Assembly (NCBI GenBank): GCA_031310005.1
Contig: CM062383.1
Location: forward strand, 2,480,001 to 2,544,000
DNA length: 64,000 nucleotides
Direction: 5' to 3'
From: Dactylellina haptotyla
Lineage: Eukaryota; Ascomycota; Orbiliomycetes; Orbiliales; Orbiliaceae
The translations under genes were made by a program, and so were the position numbers. Below the pieces are notes generated by a model, which was not told where the DNA came from, searched no databases, and saw only the letters and a program-made list of their open reading frames with translations. Below, piece by piece: positions 58,975 to 64,000 of this stretch (position 1 is its first letter; every line of letters begins with the position of its first letter).

Positions 58975-59268
58975 TTACTTCCTCACCCCAGCTCTAACGC
59001 TGCTAAATACGTCTCCTAGCATAACTCCAATTCCACCGTCGGTCTTGATGGACTCGAGTTTGGGGGCTCCAGCCTTTGCGCCAGCATCTGCGATAGCGCC
59101 CTTGACACCATCGCCGACAGCTTGGCACTGTGCGCCTTGGAAGGCGCAAACTACGCCGACTGTTGCTACTGCGCCGGCTCCTACTGCGGCTGGACCGATG
59201 GGGACTGGAGCGGCAGTAACTGTAGCGGCCACGATGGCGAGGATAGTAGCGATGAATTTGGCGTGCAT
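58975..59268 (-). CDS. Small secreted protein, 97 aa, unknown
   Basis: Intronless. The N-terminal signal peptide is convincing (MHAKFIATILAIVAATVTA, then APVPIGPAAVG). The mature part is about 78 residues, rich in Gly, Ala and Val, with two cysteines (VVCAFQGAQCQAV) that could form one disulphide. It has an alternating GAIADAGAKAGAP segment and a basic end (SSVRAGVRK). No family recognised. Size and signal fit a secreted peptide or small effector-like protein, but the cysteine count is low. An antisense frame covers the same bases and lacks these features. Confidence 0.7.
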   Translation of the reverse strand: MHAKFIATILAIVAATVTAAPVPIGPAAVGAGAVATVGVVCAFQGAQCQAVGDGVKGAIADAGAKAGAPKLESIKTDGGIGVMLGDVFSSVRAGVRK

Positions 59269-60331
59269 TTTTGTGGTCTTTGGAGGTGTTTATTTGGGTT
59301 GGAAGAGCTTGGGATTTTGAATATTTGAATCGTTCTGCAAAGAGGTTTATATATAAATATATATTTTGGAGAAGCTTATTTGTTCTGATTGTGAAGCTTT
59401 GAGCTGATGGTGATAGGAAAGATGTCGATGAGATAGATGCAAGCTTATATTTTATACATATTTACAGCAATACTCCTGGGAAGTAGAGGGAATATTCCGT
59501 AGTATTGACCTTCCGATTTATTCACCGTGAAGCTGCCAAGGTCTATCGTAGCATCTAAGGGTTTCGGTCACACCACGCCAATGCAATCTCAAAGTCCGCA
59601 GCCGTGGCTTGACAGCTGGGACATCATTGGAACTTCTAGAATCGGTACCGTTAGAATTTTATGAGACTTTGGATATTATAGTCTCGCTTTCGAGCGGCCA
59701 TCCGGGGTAACCAGTGGACTAAAATCTCGGTTGATGTGCTCGCTCAAAGTGTTATAATTATGCGAGGTCGATTGGTTTTCTTTTTGCTGATCTTCCCAGT
59801 GCCATATTTGCTTTATATCTTGAAATTGCTTTTCCGCCAGAACTCAACGCTTGCATAATTCGGCTCGAACATATCAAATTTAATCATCTAGGAAAGTCAA
59901 CTTGCGTGGGAAATGTGCCGTGGGCCGAAGTCGGAACGGTGTAACGTTTTCCGGAGAGCTCAACCGATGCCAGGTACGGTTACATGTGTTTGAATAGTTT
60001 TACATATTATTAAACAGGTGCCGAGATTATATGCGGTACAAGCAGAAACGCTCGGCATCTTCTCCGTCTGCAATAATATGCTGTATTAACCATAGCCACG
60101 TGAACGATTCCTCACGAATACCTCGTAAGAGCCTCTTATGTTAAGGTACAGCTTTTTACACACCTGTGGCATTTTGTTCCTCCCTCGCGTTGGAGAGCGC
60201 TGCCCAGAGATCTCACTTTTGCATTCTGCCCAGGCTACATTTGCGAAGTTGGGTGAACTTATGCTACGGAACCTTTGTGCCTTTATCTATCAGTGGTTTC
60301 TTGTGCATGGTACACTGCCACCTCAAATAAA
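59269..60331. other. Intergenic, no gene seen
   Basis: About 1.06 kb: promoter of the small secreted protein followed by the 3' region of the methyltransferase. Plus-strand frames at 60138-60496 run antisense to the methyltransferase's second exon. Confidence 0.5.
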
Positions 60332-61227
60332 TTACTTTTGGATCAGAATCTCTCCGTGTATCGAAGCCAATGTTGCATCCTCTGTCTCTGCCCACTCTTC
60401 CCAAGCCTTGGCCATTTCTTCAAATTCTTCCTCGTTCCCTGTGTCGAATTTTCGAGCTTTCTCACGCAAGCCGCCCCCTCTGAGCTGTTGACATAGACCT
60501 TGTGCTACAGGATCCAACAACCATCAATATCACACGGCCTTCATTGTAACAAAATTTAACAATGGCACTTACATAAAATCTTTCTCTCGCCGGGCGTACT
60601 ATACGATCCGGTACTATAACTCAATGCAACCTGGCTCCTCTCAACACCGGCCTTGAGCGCCCAAGAAATGAGCTGTCGTCCTGCCGCCGGCGTGCCACCA
60701 CCAGCACTCATCAGCCCCGCCATGAGTCTATGAAATTTATCGAGTCCCGCAAGTTCCGGCCACACGCATTCAGACTCATAATCGCCCTCCCGCGCCGCGA
60801 CAACCCCGCCGCGCTTCGTAACCCTAAGCATCTCACGCAGCGCATCCCACGGCTCACCAATATGCACCAGCACCTGATGACAAAACGTGACGTCGAAAGT
60901 TTCATCGGCGAAGGGTAATTTGAAAATACTCGCGTTCTGGAATTCGACATTGCCGACGCCCGCCATGTCGGCGACGGCGCGCGCCCGCGGCAGGATGGTG
61001 GGGTTGAGGTCCACGCCGGTGACTTGGCCGTCGGGTATCAGCTTGGCGAAGCTTACCGAGATCGTGCCGGAGCCGCAGCCGACGTCGAGGAGTTTTAGGT
61101 GCGGGTTGGATTCCCTCAGGGATGTAAGTTTGGGGAGTAAATACGCCGCGCTGTTTTCAGCGGTCCGCACCTCGTGGAGGGTCGATTGGGCGGGCGGATG
61201 GGCCGGGTTCTCGCGGGCTTGCTCCAT
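60332..61227 (-). CDS. Class I SAM-dependent methyltransferase (UbiE-like)
   Basis: Coding order is 61227-60573 and 60504-60332, giving 275 aa. Rossmann motifs are clear: motif I LLDVGCGSGTISVSFAKL (about 46-63), acidic loop VTGVDLNP, motif II region LPFADETFDVTFCHQVLVHI, and motif III LREMLRVTKRGGVVAARE. Exon 2 adds a helical C-terminus (QGLCQQLRGGGLREKARKF, then FEEMAKAWEEWAETEDATLA). No membrane or signal sequence, so probably cytosolic. Similar fungal proteins are annotated as UbiE/COQ5-like, but nothing here proves a quinone substrate. The acceptor substrate is unknown. It sits between two small secreted-protein genes. Confidence 0.88.
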
Positions 61228-61570
61228 TGCTATGGCTAGCTATCAATTTTATTGGGAGGAATGATTGAATTGATGATTATTTTAGGTCTATGGGATTTTA
61301 TCGTACCTTCGAGTTACATGTACGATTAAGAAATATTTGTGAGGGGCTTCATCTGATTCTATAATACAGGCGGACTATAAAATAGAAATGTCCGTCGCCG
61401 TCAGCTTCTTTCGTCGCAGTGGGTCAGTTCATGAACAACACCATATATCCAACACCCAAATGTCAACCATAAATCCAGATTTAAAGGGGACCGACTAGGG
61501 CAATAATTTAATATGGAACATAAATATGCATTTTAGACTAAGATTATTATTATTCTTGTTATTAAAATAA
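61228..61570. other. Intergenic, A/T-rich
   Basis: 343 bases with ATT-repeat-like sequence near 61540-61570. It serves as promoter of the methyltransferase and 3' region of the next gene. No gene seen. Confidence 0.5.
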
Positions 61571-62221
61571 TCATCTCTTTTCATCCGCAAGAGCCTCAAC
61601 AAGAAGATCGCAATCCTCCAAAAACGCCTCCGTACTCCCACTCAAGCTCTGCACATACTTCAAATCCTCCTCCTCTATATCGTCACCACCGCCGTCACCA
61701 CCGTCAATATCGTCACCATAATCCTCTCCTGTCCCACTCCTCCATTTCGGACTCAACGCCTGAAATGCAGTGAGTAAATCATACCGCGCCTCGCGATACT
61801 TCAAAATCGTCCGTCGCATGCCAGTCTTCGCGTATTCCGCGCGACGGAAATTCCCGTCCTTTCCGATCTTGGTCAGCTGCTTGAATAGCGCTCGCTCCGT
61901 GCGGCTGAGGTTCGAGTACTCGTTGAGGATGTCGGTGAGTTGTTGGCGGTCGAACAGGCCGGTACCGGTGCGCGTGTAGTCTGGCAGGGAGATTTTGGCG
62001 AGGAAGGAGGTTTGTTCGGTGATTGTGGTTAGTCGTTCGCAGATGAAGGTGGTTTTGTGGTCGACGTTTTTCGGGTTGAAGTGGGCGGCTTTTTCGGAGA
62101 TGGATTGGAGGAGGGTGTTCCAACGTTGGAGGGAGTCGGTGACGTCTTGGGCGGTTGTGAGAGAGGTGCAGATCGCCGTATGGAGGAGAAAGGGGAGGAT
62201 GAATATAGAGCAGGGTCGCAT
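61571..62221 (-). CDS. Secreted helical protein, 216 aa, possibly HsbA-like
   Basis: Intronless. Signal peptide MRPCSIFILPFLLHTAICTS is followed by an amphipathic helical body, for example VTDSLQRWNTLLQSISEKAA and TDILNEYSNLSRTERALFKQ. A Gly/Asp-rich acidic linker (DDIDGGDGGGDDIEEED) precedes a last helix. The layout (signal, helices, few cysteines) resembles fungal hydrophobic-surface-binding or cell-wall mannoprotein families, but I see no decisive motif; treat the family as unproven. The antisense and other-frame ORFs over this stretch are Pro/His-rich shadows. Confidence 0.68.
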   Translation of the reverse strand: MRPCSIFILPFLLHTAICTSLTTAQDVTDSLQRWNTLLQSISEKAAHFNPKNVDHKTTFICERLTTITEQTSFLAKISLPDYTRTGTGLFDRQQLTDILNEYSNLSRTERALFKQLTKIGKDGNFRRAEYAKTGMRRTILKYREARYDLLTAFQALSPKWRSGTGEDYGDDIDGGDGGGDDIEEEDLKYVQSLSGSTEAFLEDCDLLVEALADEKR

Positions 62222-63054
62222 TATGAATTATATCTGTGGGTTTCTGATCTGCTAAATGATATACTAATTGATGATATGAAATGTGAGAATGCCGGTGGAG
62301 GTGGTCTCGCGGGTGGAGGGGGGTTTTGACAAGAGGCACTGCTGAGGGTAGGGTCCGGGGATTGTGAAGCGACCACAGAGGACATGATAGAACATTGTAA
62401 GAATCTAGTATACGTATATATATAGATATTGATGTCACCTTGACATGAGTTCTGTACGCTTCTGATCGATCTTTTAGTTGTCGTGTAGATCGGTGTGCAG
62501 ATGCTAAGTATAGCGATTCCACAGACGCCATGTGGGTAGTGTAGCAAATAGTAGAATTGAGTTATTGCCAGGATGTCTAGCTAGTGCGAATTGCTATATT
62601 GAATATCCCAAGTGTCAAATACTGGCATATTAATCGTGGAGGGTTTCCAGCAAATTCTACATTCGACAAGCTTCAGGTTCTTTCGATCATGTTGTAGCGT
62701 TTTCTTTTTATAATAAAGATGGTAAATTTATAAGCCCGATCTTTTGTGGATCGACTTGATCGATACACTCAATTTAGAGCTGCTACACCAAAGGCTACTG
62801 CATACACGCAGTCCAGTGCCTAGAATGGCATACACCAGTCTTTGTCTAGGATAAGACTGGGCACACAGCAACAATGTGGAAATGTTGCAGATACAACGCA
62901 GCTCTCGCCGGAACTGGCGTTGAGAGTTCCGGAGACGACTTAAAGCTAAGCGAGCGCCAACTAGAAAACCTAATCTGTGGGGTGGTGATGCTCTTCAGCT
63001 CCCCATCAAAGCAAAGAACAATAGCTCCCATTCGACCACAAGACACCCAGAACG
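62222..63054. other. Intergenic: divergent promoters
   Basis: 833 bases between the secreted-protein gene (minus) and the prephenate dehydrogenase gene (plus). No gene seen. It contains the degenerate palindrome at 62836-62859. Confidence 0.5.
62836..62859. repeat. Degenerate copy of the 26-bp palindrome
   Basis: CAGTCTT ... AAGACTG arms enclose TGTCTAGGAT, resembling the perfect palindrome at 6499-6524 in arms, centre (CTAGG) and flanks (TGGCA on the left, GGCAC on the right). It lies about 195 bp upstream of the prephenate dehydrogenase start. Confidence 0.6.
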
Positions 63055-64000
63055 ATGGCGACAGACCTGCCAATCGCACCAGCGAGCCAAGATGCCACCG
63101 TCGGCATCATCGGCATGGGCGACATGGGCCGCCTCTATGCCCGCAAGATCTCGGAGGCGGGATGGAGGTACGTTACACCAAACCCCAACCAAAGTCCTGC
63201 AGGCCTCATGCAAGGGGTGTGCGCAGGTCTGGGAAGGTACAAAAGGCGTGTTACTAATTACCCTGAACGTTCACCAGAGTCACCGCCTGCGATAGACCAG
63301 ATAAATTCGAAGCGTTAAAGACGGAATTCCAAGGTCTGCTTTACCACATCCACCGCCCGCCAATGTCGTTCGTGCTAAGACCGTAGATGATGGACGAGCC
63401 AGGCTAAACAACATTCTCTGACAATCCGGGCGGCCTCCCCTGGCGACGACGATGCGAGAATCTTCTATACAGGCAGCTCTATTACCATTCTTGAGAACGG
63501 ACATCTGGTCTCCCGATGTAGCGATTATATCATTTACAGCGTCGAGGCGGAGAATATAGACGCCGTCGTGAAGCTTTACGGGCCGTGTACGTTTCACTCC
63601 TCTTATCTATCTCACGGGCTTCACAGAATATATATAACGGGATACTAATTTCGGGGATGTAATGAAACAGCCACAAAAATGGGCGCAATAGTCGGCGGCC
63701 AGACGAGCTGCAAAGCACCCGAAATCGCCGCCTTCGAAAAACATCTCCCGAAAGACGTGGAAATCATCAGCTGCCACTCCCTTCACGGTCCTAAAGTCGA
63801 CTCCCGCGGACAACCGCTCGTCATCATCTCGCACCGCGCATCCGATGCGAGCACGGCACTGATAACAAGAATCTTATCGTGCTTCGGGTCGAAAACGGTA
63901 TATCTCTCCGCTATGGAGCACGACCGCATCACAGCAGACACGCAGGCGGTGACGCACGCTGCGTTTCTGAGTATGGGTACCGCGTGGCATGCGAACGCGC
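63055..64000 (+). CDS. tyr1: Prephenate dehydrogenase (TYR1), 3' end beyond window
   Basis: Converts prephenate to 4-hydroxyphenylpyruvate with NAD(P)+ in tyrosine synthesis, cytosolic. Exons are 63055-63167, 63278-63333, 63473-63586 and 63671 to the window edge, so the C-terminus is missing. The Rossmann start ATVGIIGMGDMGRLYARKIS has the GxGxxG motif. The short second exon gives RVTACDRPDKFEALKTEFQ, then NGHLVSRCSDYIIYSVEAEN, MGAIVGGQTSCKAPEIAAFE, CHSLHGPKVDSRGQPLVIIS and MEHDRITADTQAVTHAAFLS follow. The third join has the weak donor GTCTGC (63334), accepted because frame and family alignment need it. Confidence 0.92.

Overview
The window is nuclear DNA from a filamentous ascomycete (Pezizomycotina-type fungus). 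The evidence is: many short introns (about 50-160 nt) with GT...AG borders and internal CTAAC-like branch sites; single-gene transcription units on both strands; and fungal families such as GH131 glucanase, GPI-anchored FAS1 protein, Dal5-type MFS carriers and a TYR1-type prephenate dehydrogenase. The class is uncertain; I would only guess Leotiomycetes or a relative. Twenty-two genes are called, 21 complete and one cut by the right edge. Exon models were read by eye; for each spliced gene the exon lengths sum to whole codons. No tRNA, rRNA, transposase, retroelement or CRISPR array was found. Roughly 40% of the window is non-coding and holds no ORF I can support.

Layout. 0.2-9.1 kb: uS11 (RPS14), a coiled-coil nuclear-type protein, an ornithine-decarboxylase-fold enzyme with an altered specificity loop, Mediator subunit Med27, and uS9 (RPS16) with a 23-nt internal exon. 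11.5-18.4 kb: an amino-acid/GABA/choline-type permease, a Dal5/Tna1-type MFS carrier and an acetamidase-family amidase. These look like a nitrogen-acquisition cluster, with three GATA (AreA-type) sites packed within 30 bp upstream of the carrier. 19.3-30.7 kb: an unrecognised Cys-rich sequon-dense protein, a 1,616-aa intronless unknown protein, and a 627-aa single-pass membrane protein. 31.4-38.8 kb: a ferroportin (SLC40) and a ferric reductase, tail to tail across 3.2 kb of empty DNA. An iron-GATA consensus (reverse complement of TTATCTGAT) lies 0.76 kb upstream of the ferroportin start.

42.6-49.3 kb: Vps3 (CORVET) and CASP (Golgi golgin) diverge from a 477-bp shared promoter, so two endomembrane-traffic genes may be co-regulated. 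49.7-50.9 kb: GH131 beta-glucanase. 52.3-55.1 kb: uL22 (RPL17) and fibrillarin (NOP1) diverge from a 488-bp shared promoter. An intron of uL22 holds a long inverted repeat. 57.3-62.2 kb: a run enriched in secreted or surface proteins (FAS1/GPI protein, 97-aa secreted peptide, 216-aa secreted protein) with a class I methyltransferase between them. 63.1 kb to the end: prephenate dehydrogenase.

The strongest functional stories are iron handling (ferroportin plus ferric reductase), nitrogen uptake and amide hydrolysis (permease, MFS, amidase), and ribosome/nucleolar supply (uS11, uS9, uL22, NOP1). The least explained items are the decarboxylase with a replaced specificity loop, the 1,616-aa orphan, the uL22 intron hairpin, and a small palindromic repeat family (6.5, 16.3 and 62.8 kb).
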